Shown in pieces: positions 27,029-35,861 of a stretch of DNA of 64,000 bases. The DNA lies in assembly GCF_016801775.1 (NCBI RefSeq), contig NZ_CP069004.1, positions 3,472,001-3,536,000 of the forward strand, given 5' to 3'. The notes under the pieces are model-generated. The model saw only the letters and a program-made list of their open reading frames with translations. It was not told where the DNA came from and made no database searches. Positions within the stretch are counted from its first letter, which is position 1; each line of letters starts with the position of its first letter. The translations under genes and the position numbers were made by a program. Source of the stretch: Sulfitobacter mediterraneus. Lineage in GTDB: Bacteria; Pseudomonadota; Alphaproteobacteria; Rhodobacterales; Rhodobacteraceae.

Positions 27029-28792
27029 ATGACCATTTTGAACGAAAGCATTGCAGACCAGATCCAGAAGTTTGGGGTGAATGACACCAGCGCGGAGCAG
27101 GCCGATCTGTCGCCGCAAGATGGCAAATCCTATGTGAAAGGCCCCACACACCCGCCGCTGGCTTTCGCCACCATCCCCCAGTTGTTGCAGGATGCCGTGG
27201 CGCGGTACGGGCCAAGGGATGCGCTGGTGTTTCCCGATCGCACACTCAGCTATTATGATCTCGACCGCGCTGTGGATGCATTGGCCTCCGGCCTTTTGGC
27301 GCTGGGCCTCGAAAAAGGGGACAGGGTAGGCATCTGGTCGCCCAACCGTTTGGAATGGGTGCTGACGCAGTTCGCCACCGCGCGGATCGGCGCGATCCTG
27401 GTCAACATCAATCCGGCTTACAGATTGTCCGAACTCGAATATGCGCTCAACAAAGTGGGGTGCAAAGCACTTGTACTGGCCCCTGCCTTTAAGAGTTCCG
27501 ATTATCTGGGAATGATCCGGACCCTTGCGCCAGAGTTGGCTACGGCGGAGCGGGGCAAGCTTCATGCCGCCAAACTGCCGCATCTGCGGCATGTCATCGT
27601 GATGGGAGAGGCGCCCGCCGACCAGGGGATCTGGCCATTTGATGCCCTGTCCGAACTCGGCGGCCCGGCCCAGCAACTGCGCCTGCCGCAGATCGGCGCC
27701 ACGCTGGAGCCTGATGATGCGATCAACATCCAGTTCACCTCTGGCACAACCGGACAGCCCAAAGGTGCCACTCTTTCGCACTACAACGTGGTTAACAACG
27801 CGCGGTTTGTCACCGACCGGATCAAACTGACCGAAAATGACCGGTTGGCGATTCCCGTGCCGCTTTATCATTGTTTTGGCATGGTCATGGGCGTTCTGGG
27901 GGCTGTCAGCAAAGGCGCGGCCATGGTCTTCCCCGGAGAGGGGTTTGATGCGGCGCAAACCTTGGACGCATTGGCAAAGGAACGCTGCACCGCGCTTTAC
28001 GGTGTGCCGACGATGTTTGTGGCCATGTTGCAAGACCTTGAAGCAACGCCGCGCGATCTTTCGGCGATGCGCACAGGGGTCATGGCCGGGGCGCCATGCC
28101 CGGTGGATGTGATGAAAGCGGTCAATTCCGTGATGCATATGGATGAGGTCACAATTTGCTATGGCATGACCGAAACCGCGCCGGTGTCCTTCCAAAGTTT
28201 TGTCGATGATCCGGTGACCCAGCGCTGCGAAACAGTCGGGCGGGTGCATCCGCATCTGGAGGTCAAGATTGTCGATGAGAACGGGCAGATTGTGCCCGCA
28301 GGAACCCAGGGCGAGCTGTGCACGCGCGGCTATTCAGTGATGAAGGGCTATTGGGACGATCCGGGTCGCAGCGCCGAGGCGATCCGCGATGGCTGGATGC
28401 ACACCGGAGATCTGGCTGTGTTTGACGAAAACGGATTCTGTACCATCACCGGGCGCGTAAAGGATATGATCATTCGGGGCGGCGAAAACATCTATCCCCG
28501 GGAGATTGAAGAGTTCTTGTATTCCCATCCGCAAGTCCGCGAGGCGCAGGTTTTTGGTATACCGGATGACCGACTGGGCGAAGAGGTTTGTGCATGGGTG
28601 GTCGCGGCAGATGGCGCAAATCTGACGCCGGATGCACTGCGCCAATTCTGTCAGGGCCAGATCGCCCATTTCAAGGTGCCGCGGCACATCCGCGTGGTTG
28701 AAGAGCTGCCAATGACGATCACCGGTAAGCCGCAGAAGTTTGTTATGCGGGATCAGATGGTCGAGATGCTGGCCGCAGAACGGGCGACCTGA
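27029..28792 (+). CDS. AMP-binding acyl-CoA ligase
   Basis: 587-residue acyl-CoA synthetase of the ANL superfamily. Motifs: [16 protein letters not shown] (P-loop), [51 protein letters not shown] hinge, and the C-terminal catalytic lysine in [13 protein letters not shown]. It activates a carboxylic acid to its CoA thioester. A strong GGGGAGG site precedes ATG 27029, 16 bases after the amidase stop. Position suggests it activates the acid freed by the amidase. Substrate chain length is unknown; the sequence is of the general FadD/medium-chain type. Confidence 0.9.
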   Translation: MTILNESIADQIQKFGVNDTSAEQADLSPQDGKSYVKGPTHPPLAFATIPQLLQDAVARYGPRDALVFPDRTLSYYDLDRAVDALASGLLALGLEKGDRVGIWSPNRLEWVLTQFATARIGAILVNINPAYRLSELEYALNKVGCKALVLAPAFKSSDYLGMIRTLAPELATAERGKLHAAKLPHLRHVIVMGEAPADQGIWPFDALSELGGPAQQLRLPQIGATLEPDDAINIQFTSGTTGQPKGATLSHYNVVNNARFVTDRIKLTENDRLAIPVPLYHCFGMVMGVLGAVSKGAAMVFPGEGFDAAQTLDALAKERCTALYGVPTMFVAMLQDLEATPRDLSAMRTGVMAGAPCPVDVMKAVNSVMHMDEVTICYGMTETAPVSFQSFVDDPVTQRCETVGRVHPHLEVKIVDENGQIVPAGTQGELCTRGYSVMKGYWDDPGRSAEAIRDGWMHTGDLAVFDENGFCTITGRVKDMIIRGGENIYPREIEEFLYSHPQVREAQVFGIPDDRLGEEVCAWVVAADGANLTPDALRQFCQGQIAHFKVPRHIRVVEELPMTITGKPQKFVMRDQMVEMLAAERAT

Positions 28793-28800
28793 CGGGCGCA

Positions 28801-29823
28801 TCACATGGCGGGGATATTCTCCCTTGTGATGACCCGTGGTTCAATGAACTTTTTGGTCAAATAGGGCGCGGTCGAGGCCAGTGAGCCAAGCAGCTGGATG
28901 GTGGCCTGTTCAGCCATCAACCTGGCGTTTTGATCGATGACGACGCTGACCCGATTGTTCAGAAGGAATTTTCGGGTCTGGTCCGTCAAATCATGGCAAA
29001 ACAAAACCAGTCCGTCGACATCCCCTCTGTCCTCCACCGCTTTGATCACCCCTGACCGACCGCCGCCCGCGACATAGATTCCACCCAAATCAGGATGGCG
29101 GGCAAGGATAGACGCCGCCCGCTGATAGCCACGTTGTGCATCGTCATTGATCTCAACGGCATCAATCACCTGCAGATGCGGAAACTCTTCGGACAATACC
29201 GAACGGAAACCGGATTCCCGCTCATCGTGGCCGCGGTAACGCCTTGACCCCAGGAACAGCGCGATCTTGGCATTCTGCTTGCTGAGCATTGATCCCATCA
29301 ACTTGGCGGCGGTGCGCCCCGCGATCCGGTTGTCCACACCAACATAATTGGCCCGCATCGAAGAGGGCAGATCAGATGCTATGGTCACAACCCGCACTCC
29401 GGCTTCAACCAAACGCTGGATTGCGGCTCTGGTCTTGGGATCGTCGACTGCCACAACGCCAAGGCCGGCTGTTTTTGGATCAAGATCATCCAGCGCCGCC
29501 AGCAACGTGGACGGCGATGCATCCGGCAGCCGCGTGACTTTGCACTCAGAAACCAGCGGCAGACGCAGGCAATAATCCTCAATTTGAAAGGCGAGGTTTT
29601 CCAAGAACCGATTGCCTCCAACCGGCAGGAAGAACTCCAACCGGGCGGGTTTGGCAGGCATCCACAGATCACCGGTTTCGGGCAAATAACCAAGCTTGGC
29701 CGCTGCATCCAGCACTCTGTACCGATTGGCCGCTTTCACACCGGACCTGCCGTTCAATACCCGGTCTACAGTCGCTGTGGAGACGTCGGCGGCTGCCGCG
29801 ATGTCACTTATGGTCGCTTTCAT
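28801..29823 (-). CDS. LacI family transcriptional regulator
   Basis: 340-residue LacI-type repressor: helix-turn-helix TISDIAAAADVSTATVDRVL at residues 4-23, then a periplasmic-binding-like effector domain of the Peripla_BP_4 type (VLFCHDLTDQTRKFLL near the end). ATG 29823 puts the helix-turn-helix at the usual place; the longer frame to 29943 adds 40 residues without family pattern. It is convergent with the acyl-CoA ligase (8-base gap) and divergent from nothing close, so its target is unknown. Sugar or cyclitol ligands are typical. Confidence 0.9.
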   Translation of the reverse strand: MKATISDIAAAADVSTATVDRVLNGRSGVKAANRYRVLDAAAKLGYLPETGDLWMPAKPARLEFFLPVGGNRFLENLAFQIEDYCLRLPLVSECKVTRLPDASPSTLLAALDDLDPKTAGLGVVAVDDPKTRAAIQRLVEAGVRVVTIASDLPSSMRANYVGVDNRIAGRTAAKLMGSMLSKQNAKIALFLGSRRYRGHDERESGFRSVLSEEFPHLQVIDAVEINDDAQRGYQRAASILARHPDLGGIYVAGGGRSGVIKAVEDRGDVDGLVLFCHDLTDQTRKFLLNNRVSVVIDQNARLMAEQATIQLLGSLASTAPYLTKKFIEPRVITRENIPAM

Positions 29824-29835
29824 CGGTGCCTTACC

Positions 29836-29865
29836 TTGATGTGATCTGATGCAATTTGATGTAGC
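29836..29865. promoter_or_regulatory. Three TGATG direct repeats at 10-base spacing upstream of lacI
   Basis: TGATG occurs at 29837, 29847 and 29857, one helical turn apart, just upstream of the LacI start. The segment TGATGTGATCTGATG is repeated exactly upstream of the desaturase gene at 45564. Possible regulator-binding site; not a palindrome, so a LacI operator is uncertain. Confidence 0.35.
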
Positions 29866-30087
29866 TACTGCAAAAGTCAAATCAGGATCAAGCTGGATCG
29901 TTCTCGCCCCGTGCGGAGTATGGGATGGCCTCCGCAAGATCACAGGCGCACAACTTGGGCGCCCAGGGCTTTAGATAACATTTGTTGGCAAGACCGAGCG
30001 GATTGTCCCGCGATCAACGCGAGTCAAGGTACGCTGCACCTGTCGCTGACATGCTTTGGCAGGGAGACACCACGCCAGGCTGTTGGA

Positions 30088-31128
30088 CTAAGCCCGGCGC
30101 AGGTTACGCTGATCTTGCTGATTGCTGATCTGGATAAAGCCATGCAAAGCAGCCAGAAAATTGCGCGACAAAGGCGCGGTCAACGGCGATTGTGCCGAGA
30201 AATACGCCCCGACCCTGCAAATCTGCGCGGCAAACTCAGGATGCACGCCTGCGTCATCGTATTTGCGAATTTTTTCCTTGCTGAGCCAGCCGCGCTTGCG
30301 GCTTTCTTTGCTGATCAGTTTGAGGCGCTGGACCGAGTGAAACGTCAAATAGACCGATAGGTAATCAAGGTAATCATCCATTTCATAACCGCATTCGGGG
30401 TCAAAAGTATCGATCACGATATCGACCATGTCTTGCGGCCGAATGGGCCAAGCCTCGTCACCAATCAACCATGCAATATCTTCGGCACCATGCCGCAGAC
30501 CGGCATATTCAAAATCAAACCAGCGCAGTTTGTCCGTGCTGTCGATGGCTGCATTGCCAGAACGGCAGTCCCATTTCACAAACTGGGTGCCGGCAACCGC
30601 AACCCGTTCATAGGCCGCTTCGCGATCAAATTTGTCCGAAATGCCGCCGCCAAGATCACGCAGGAAATCGATGGCATCGACGAAGTTCAGGATCCAGTCT
30701 TCGTTGTTGCCCAGATGCGGCATCATTTCATTCAACTGCGTTTTCCGGGCGGCTGATTGAATGCGAAAGATTGCTGACACCGCTTCATGTGCAAGATCCA
30801 GCCGCACATCGGGTGCAACCTCGGCAATCTCGACATTCAACCGCCGGTCCCCCACATCGGATTGGAACATGATCTCGCCGACGACGCCCAGGCATTGAGG
30901 CAGGTCATCACAATGCGCGTTGAGTTCATTCAGAACATGCGCCTCAAGGTGGGTTCGCCGGAAGTTTGGGCGCAAGGTTGCGATGACCGATTGTCCGGCC
31001 ACGGACAACCGAAAACTTGACCGCCCTTCACCGCCGGGCGCGGTGATCTTTTTCACTGGCGCGCCAAAATGCGCCTCAGCACATTCAGTGATCTTATCCT
31101 GTGTGCTTTGCTCGTTGCTCTTGCTCAT
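30088..31128 (-). CDS. Phosphotransferase-like (APH/choline kinase fold) protein with altered catalytic motif
   Basis: 346-residue protein resembling aminoglycoside phosphotransferase/choline kinase-type enzymes. The Brenner-type loop normally HGDxxxxN is here KWDCRSGN, so the first histidine is replaced while Asp and Asn remain; the metal-binding DFG-like motif is FDFEYAGLRHGAEDIAW, fully typical. It probably phosphorylates a small hydroxylated molecule, or is a degenerate relative. The region between it and lacI (264 bases) shows no gene. Real identity beyond the fold is unknown. Confidence 0.75.
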   Translation of the reverse strand: MSKSNEQSTQDKITECAEAHFGAPVKKITAPGGEGRSSFRLSVAGQSVIATLRPNFRRTHLEAHVLNELNAHCDDLPQCLGVVGEIMFQSDVGDRRLNVEIAEVAPDVRLDLAHEAVSAIFRIQSAARKTQLNEMMPHLGNNEDWILNFVDAIDFLRDLGGGISDKFDREAAYERVAVAGTQFVKWDCRSGNAAIDSTDKLRWFDFEYAGLRHGAEDIAWLIGDEAWPIRPQDMVDIVIDTFDPECGYEMDDYLDYLSVYLTFHSVQRLKLISKESRKRGWLSKEKIRKYDDAGVHPEFAAQICRVGAYFSAQSPLTAPLSRNFLAALHGFIQISNQQDQRNLRRA

Positions 31129-31462
31129 CAGACTGTCCCAATAGTGGTTTCCCTTTGAGATAAATCAGCACAAGAGGGCATCACTGTGGCAGAGCCGTGG
31201 CAAAACGTAGCTAACCGGACCTTACGTCAAGGTGATTCCCTCTTGACCGGGAATTGATTGTATCCAGTTCCTGCGCAAATCCCTTGGAGGCGATAATTAC
31301 TGTTTCTGAAAAAAACCCAAAATTGGGCAAATATGGCCGAAATGTGCAAATTATTTGCTGAAAAGTAAGCGTTTCTCGTAACTTCGCTCATTGATTGGCC
31401 AAGGCTGGACGTGCCCGCATTTCCCTTCTTGGCCGCCGACAACAGAATTGGAGCAAGACGCT
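31129..31462. promoter_or_regulatory. Intergenic region upstream of the Gly/Ser-rich repeat gene
   Basis: 334 bases between divergent genes, clearly AT-richer than its surroundings in its last 150 bases (31310-31380). It has a small inverted repeat CCCAA/TTGGG at about 31306-31318. It must hold the promoters for both genes, but no clear -35/-10 pair can be named. No gene seen. Confidence 0.4.
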
Positions 31463-33133
31463 ATGGGTTACAGATTTCGCAATTGGAAGTCGTCACAGGA
31501 TAGAGACTCTGATGGCAGCGGTGCCAGCGGAACGAAATCCTATCACAATGGTGGTGTAGAAGGATCACGGTTCTCCAAGTGGTATGACCAGCACCTTGCA
31601 GCCAAGTTTGCGGATGACGACGGAGAAGCCAATGGCTCCGGCTCTGGCGGCACGAGAGGCTCCGGTTCTGGCGGCACGAAGGGCTCCGGCTCTGGCGGTA
31701 CGAAAGGCTCCGGCTCTGGCGGTACGAAAGGCTCCGGCTCTGGCGGCACGAGAGGCTCCGGTTCTGGCGGCACGAAGGGCTCCGGTTCTGGCGGCACGAA
31801 GGGCTCCGGTTCTGGCGGCACGAAAGGCTCCGGCTCTGGCGGTACGAAGGGCTCCGGCTCTGGCGGCACGAAGGGCTCCGGTTCTGGCGGTACGAAAGGC
31901 TCCGGCTCTGGCGGTACGAAGGGCTCTGGCTCTGGCGGTACGAAGGGCTCCGGCTCTGGCGGCACGAAGGGCTCCGGTTCTGGCGGTACGAAAGGTTCCG
32001 GCTCTGGCGGCACGAAGGGCTCCGGTTCTGGCGGTACGAAAGGTTCCGGCTCTGGCGGCACGAAGGGCTCTGGCTCTGGCGGCACAAAGGGTTCCGGTTC
32101 TGGCGGCACGAAGGGCTCCGGTTCTGGCGGTACGAAAGGTTCCGGCTCTGGCGGCACGAAGGGCTCTGGCTCTGGCGGCACGCGGGGTTCCGGCTCTGGC
32201 GGTACGAAAGGCTCCGGCTCCGGCGGTACGAGAGGTTCCGGCTCTGGCGGTACGAAAGGTTCCGGCTCTGGCGGTACGAAAGGTTCCGGCTCTGGCGGTA
32301 CGAAAGGTTCCGGCTCTGGCGGCACGAAAGGTTCCGGCTCTGGCGGCACGCGGGGTTCCGGCTCTGGCGGTACGAGAGGTTCCGGCTCTGGCGGTACGAA
32401 AGGTTCCGGCTCTGGCGGTACGAAAGGTTCCGGCTCTGGCGGCACGAAGGGCTCCGGCTCTGGTGGTACGCGAGGCTCCGGCTCTGGTGGTACCGCTGGC
32501 GGCGGTGGACCTGTCGATCCACCTGCAAACGACAAATCGGTTTTGAACTTCGTGATGGGCGATCCGGCTGAGATCAATATCTCCGTCACTGAAACCCCCC
32601 ATGGTCAGTTGCACTTCAACTTGAGCCAAACCGATTTCGCAGATCAGCCTTCGGATATCGACGGGATCTTCTTTGATCTGAGCGATGACAGTAAATTGAG
32701 CTCGCTCAACTTCTACCCTGAAGAAAACAGTCATAACGTCACGGATATCCAAGCCGATGCAAACGGTGTCTCTGCCTTGCCAAATGGCGCCGGGGTCGGT
32801 CAAAACTTTGATGTTGGGCTGCAATTCGGCACGGAGCCTGACAGCTCAGAGGGCAGTGTTAATCACGCCAGCTTTACCCTGTGGTCAGACGACGGACCGG
32901 TGACGGTTGACGATATTGACCTGAACGGAATGCGGGTGATCGTCGACAGCGACGGAACCGGCGGTGAAGTTCTTGGTGTCTCGGGCAGTGATCATCCTGA
33001 CTTTATGGATGGCGACGGTGAGGCCGACAGCGATATCGTTCTCGAAGATGTCATGTCCTTGATGAGCGGGGCAGGCACCGAAGAAGACACGGATGCTACT
33101 TCGGGTGATGAAATGGAAGAATTCATCATCTGA
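31463..33133 (+). CDS. Gly/Ser-rich octapeptide-repeat protein, probably secreted
   Basis: 556-residue protein in three parts. Residues 1-57 are a hydrophilic head (MGYRFRNWKSSQDRDSDG). Residues 58-345 are 36 tandem octapeptides GSGSGGT(K/R), the last ending in Ala. From about 346 a non-repeated domain follows, with DIDGIFFDLSDDSKLSSL and NFDVGLQFGTE; this resembles a domain I know from RTX-type and other secreted proteins of marine alphaproteobacteria, though without RTX repeats. The C-terminus is acidic and ends EMEEFII, compatible with a type I secretion signal. No signal peptide. Start ATG 31463 was chosen over an earlier in-frame codon at 31391. A strong terminator follows. Function unknown; a surface or matrix component is a guess. 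Confidence 0.8.
   Translation: MGYRFRNWKSSQDRDSDGSGASGTKSYHNGGVEGSRFSKWYDQHLAAKFADDDGEANGSGSGGTRGSGSGGTKGSGSGGTKGSGSGGTKGSGSGGTRGSGSGGTKGSGSGGTKGSGSGGTKGSGSGGTKGSGSGGTKGSGSGGTKGSGSGGTKGSGSGGTKGSGSGGTKGSGSGGTKGSGSGGTKGSGSGGTKGSGSGGTKGSGSGGTKGSGSGGTKGSGSGGTKGSGSGGTKGSGSGGTRGSGSGGTKGSGSGGTRGSGSGGTKGSGSGGTKGSGSGGTKGSGSGGTKGSGSGGTRGSGSGGTRGSGSGGTKGSGSGGTKGSGSGGTKGSGSGGTRGSGSGGTAGGGGPVDPPANDKSVLNFVMGDPAEINISVTETPHGQLHFNLSQTDFADQPSDIDGIFFDLSDDSKLSSLNFYPEENSHNVTDIQADANGVSALPNGAGVGQNFDVGLQFGTEPDSSEGSVNHASFTLWSDDGPVTVDDIDLNGMRVIVDSDGTGGEVLGVSGSDHPDFMDGDGEADSDIVLEDVMSLMSGAGTEEDTDATSGDEMEEFII
31634..32497 (+). repeat. 36 tandem copies of a 24-bp coding repeat
   Basis: 864 bases made of 36 uninterrupted units of exactly 24 bases with consensus GGCTCCGGCTCTGGCGGYAC plus a Lys/Arg codon. 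Variation is almost wholly at third positions (GGC/GGT, TCC/TCT, GGC/GGT) and in AAG/AAA/AGA/CGG. Because 24 is a multiple of 3, all frames stay open, producing long false reading frames on both strands. Length should vary between strains. Confidence 0.97.
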
Positions 33134-33156
33134 TCCAAGATCAGTAGCGTCCAAGG

Positions 33157-33186
33157 AGCGGCACCTTTCGAGGTGCCGCTTTTTTC
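33157..33186 (+). terminator. Rho-independent terminator of the repeat-protein gene
   Basis: Perfect 10-pair stem AGCGGCACCT / AGGTGCCGCT closed by a TTCG tetraloop and followed by TTTTT. It lies 24 bases after the stop of the repeat-protein gene. The best terminator in the window. Confidence 0.95.
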
Positions 33187-33663
33187 ATGTGTTGCGGCAG
33201 GTCCAATCCGTTTCAGGCGCAGTCAGCTTGGTAGGCGTTGTTGGTCCTGAAATCATGATGCCGCCGCGACGCGCATACCAAACCTGCCCGCCCCAACTGG
33301 GCGAGCTCAAAGAATTGTTCGACCAGAACAATGACCAGAGCTGCCTTGCTGCGCAGCGGACGGAGACACTCCAGAGACTTCACCCCTGCTGGGTGATGGT
33401 GGTCTGGCTGCAGGCAGCGGGAGAGCGCACCGTTTTGTAAACGCAGCTTCATTTGCAACGCTCTATTCTATATGTGTATTCGCCGGTCTGGCCCTGGTTG
33501 TTAGCTGGCAGGCGTGGAAAGGGTACAAAGCGTTAGCCGGATCTGACTTCGAGGGAGACCTTGATCCTCGATGTGGGCGATCGGTCTGCCTTTGGCTTGG
33601 CCTCTGAACATTCGGTGCCGCGACACTATGAGAACGCCGCGGCGCGAGCGCAGTGGCAAACAC
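33187..33663. other. Non-coding stretch, possible gene or element relic
   Basis: 477 bases between the terminator and the Gfo/Idh gene. Only short frames occur (for example 33213-33458 minus), none with ribosome-binding site or known domain, and base composition is uneven. It could be a decayed insertion sequence or gene, but no terminal repeats or transposase motif were seen. Nothing reliable can be called. Confidence 0.4.
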
Positions 33664-34776
33664 CTAGGGCAGGCTGCGCACGTCGCCAATCCGAACCTCC
33701 TGCCCAGTTTTCCGTGAGGCGATTGCGGCGAAGGTCAGCGCCAGTGAGGTCAGGTTTTCGCGTGCCGAATTGACCGGAGCGCGACCCTCTTCGATGGCAC
33801 AAAGCAAAGCGCCCATCGCGCCTTGAAACCCGTCATTGAACCATGTGCCTTGTAGTTTGGGATGGGCGATACCCTCGCCTGTGGTCAGGGTCACAGACTG
33901 GCTGCCAAGGTCGGGACCATTGGCCACGATACTGCCCTCGGTTCCACCGATGTAAGTGGTGTCGCGGGGGCCATGCGGCGTGCCGCCATCAAAAACAAGG
34001 CTGGCTTGACCGCCGTCCATTTTGATCAACGCCTGCGCGAGCAGTTGCGTGGTGTTGGCCTGACCGCGGGCATGGGCGGCTGAGGCGGTCACACTCTCGG
34101 CGCGATCCCCAACGATGGAGGACAGGAAATCGAACCAATGGATGCCAAAATCGTAAAGGATCAGGTCTTCGATCTTGTCAAACGGTGTGCCGGCGGTCCA
34201 GCCGTGGTTCCAATGCAGGGAGGCGTGCACGGATATGACATCGCCAACCACACCGTCCCGGCAGGCGTTGCGCATCCACGCCATATGCGGCGACCAGCGG
34301 CCGTTTTGGTTTACCGCCAATTGCACGCCTTGGTCTTCCGCGAGCTTGACCAGCGCCTCGCCGGTATCAAGATCGGACACAAACGGCTTTTGGCTGAGGA
34401 CATGTTTGCCTGCCTTCAAGGCCGCTTCGATTACCGGGGCGCGGACCTCGGTCGGCAAGGTGATGTCGAGAACGTCGATGTCATCTCGTTCCAGAAGGGA
34501 CTGCACATCGTCAAAGATCTGCGCATCTGGGCAAAACTCGGCGGCTTTTGCCTCGGCCTTGTCGCGGCTGCGGTTCCACAGGCCTGCAACTTCCCAACCT
34601 GCATTGCGATAGGCATCAAGGTGGCTGTTCGAAATGCCACCTGTGCCGATCATCCCGATCTTTGGGCGATAAGTTTTGGGCGCGGGCGGCAGGTAATTCA
34701 CCTCCGGCGCGGCGATTTCGGGCAGGGCGCCGGATTTCAGTGCATAGGTATCGCTATCGGCAGAATCGTCACTCAT
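33664..34776 (-). CDS. Gfo/Idh/MocA family oxidoreductase (terminal gene of the cyclitol operon)
   Basis: 370-residue NAD(P)-dependent dehydrogenase. Rossmann motif KIGMIGTGGISNSHLDAYR near residue 40, the typical CEKP variant SQKPF (cys-lys-pro catalytic lysine in HVLSQKPFV), and GIHWFDFLSSIVGD as sugar-binding helix. The N-terminus (about 35 residues) is longer than usual. ATG 34776 overlaps the stop of the next gene by four bases. Enzymes of this family oxidise sugars, inositols and other polyols; substrate unknown. Last gene of the operon. Confidence 0.88.
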   Translation of the reverse strand: MSDDSADSDTYALKSGALPEIAAPEVNYLPPAPKTYRPKIGMIGTGGISNSHLDAYRNAGWEVAGLWNRSRDKAEAKAAEFCPDAQIFDDVQSLLERDDIDVLDITLPTEVRAPVIEAALKAGKHVLSQKPFVSDLDTGEALVKLAEDQGVQLAVNQNGRWSPHMAWMRNACRDGVVGDVISVHASLHWNHGWTAGTPFDKIEDLILYDFGIHWFDFLSSIVGDRAESVTASAAHARGQANTTQLLAQALIKMDGGQASLVFDGGTPHGPRDTTYIGGTEGSIVANGPDLGSQSVTLTTGEGIAHPKLQGTWFNDGFQGAMGALLCAIEEGRAPVNSARENLTSLALTFAAIASRKTGQEVRIGDVRSLP

Positions 34777-35849
34777 GGCAGCAAGCTCAATGTCCGTTTT
34801 TCTGTGGCCGATTGCATGGCCGTATCGACGATGCGCTGCGCAGTCAGGCACAGATCAGGGGCCAGCGGGCCGTCGATGGCGTCGCCCCGATTGAGGCGGC
34901 TGACGGCGTATTCGATGACATTGGTCTCGCCTGCGGGCAGCGGATCGGCAGCAATCTCATGTCGTTCGGGGCGGTCCCGCGTTTGCACGGTGACGTGGCT
35001 GGCATAATCGGGCGAGGATATGGTCCCATCGGAGCCAACAAACACAAAGCCGCAGGTCGGTTGCGGCTGGATCGCCCATGGGTCGGTAAATGTGCCCCAA
35101 CGGGTTTCCATCTTGGACAGACCTCGGGCGTAACGGCACACGGCGATGGCGTGTTGATCCACCTCGATCCCGGCGGCTTCATCCACGGTGCAGGTTACTT
35201 CCAATGGCGCTTCACCGTCCATGTACCAGGTGCCTAGCGTTGCGCCGTATCCCATGTAATCCAACAAAGCGCCGCCACCGGACGCCTTCTTGTACCACCA
35301 GGAGTCCGGCTTCTGGCGTTCGACCTCTTCGGGGCTAACCTCGACCTTGTCGGCCAGATGATAAAGCGGGCCGCGATTGCCGTCATAAAAATGCACCTCG
35401 CGCAGCTCGCCAATGAGCCCCTCGTCAATCAGACGCTTGGCGGTCACGTGACTTTCGACCCAGCGCAGGGGCCAGTTGATCAGCATTTGTTTGCCGGTGC
35501 CTTGCATCGCCGAAATCATCCGCCGGGCATCATCTGCCGAGGCCGCAAAGGGCTTTTCTACAAGAACATGACATCCATGCGGCGCCAACCGCTCGGTCAT
35601 CTCGGCGTGTTGGGCGGTGGCCACACAAAGCAATGCCATGTCATAAGGGCCGGCTGCCATGCAGGCGTCGAAATCGGTAAAGACGCGATCTTCAGGCAGA
35701 TCAAACGCATCAATCGCCGTCTGCATCTTGGCGCGGTCGGGATCGTAGATTCCTGCGATCTCCGCTTCGGGGTGCGCATGCACCATCCGCAAAAGATCGC
35801 CCATGTGCATGTGATCAAAGCTAATTCCAACGACGCGAAATTTGGTCAT
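34773..35849 (-). CDS. Gfo/Idh/MocA family oxidoreductase
   Basis: 358-residue dehydrogenase-like protein. N-terminal Rossmann region FRVVGISFDHMHMGDLLRM lacks the usual GxGxxG glycine pattern (it has GISFDHMH), whereas the catalytic LVEKPFA is intact. This N-terminus occurs in a subset of the family with uncertain cofactor use. Second-last gene of the operon; ATG 35849 lies 12 bases from the preceding permease stop. Substrate unknown. Confidence 0.85.
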   Translation of the reverse strand: MTKFRVVGISFDHMHMGDLLRMVHAHPEAEIAGIYDPDRAKMQTAIDAFDLPEDRVFTDFDACMAAGPYDMALLCVATAQHAEMTERLAPHGCHVLVEKPFAASADDARRMISAMQGTGKQMLINWPLRWVESHVTAKRLIDEGLIGELREVHFYDGNRGPLYHLADKVEVSPEEVERQKPDSWWYKKASGGGALLDYMGYGATLGTWYMDGEAPLEVTCTVDEAAGIEVDQHAIAVCRYARGLSKMETRWGTFTDPWAIQPQPTCGFVFVGSDGTISSPDYASHVTVQTRDRPERHEIAADPLPAGETNVIEYAVSRLNRGDAIDGPLAPDLCLTAQRIVDTAMQSATEKRTLSLLP

Positions 35850-35861
35850 GTGGCTTTTCTC

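Noticed and set aside
26861-28255. 464-codon antisense frame over the acyl-CoA ligase
   Set aside because: It lies opposite a gene with complete ANL motifs, has no known domain, and its composition is that of a GC-rich shadow frame.
31634-32497. CRISPR-like periodic repeat
   Set aside because: Units are directly joined with no spacers and code for an in-frame octapeptide.
31461-32824. Long open frames on both strands through the repeat (Pro-Glu, Arg-Gln-Ser and Ala-Arg rich)
   Set aside because: They result only from the 24-base period keeping all frames open. They lack ribosome-binding sites, and the GSGSGGT frame alone has structured domains on both sides.
33093-33440. 115-codon plus frame overlapping the end of the repeat-protein gene and its terminator
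   Set aside because: Runs through a perfect terminator, has no ribosome-binding site and no recognisable domain.
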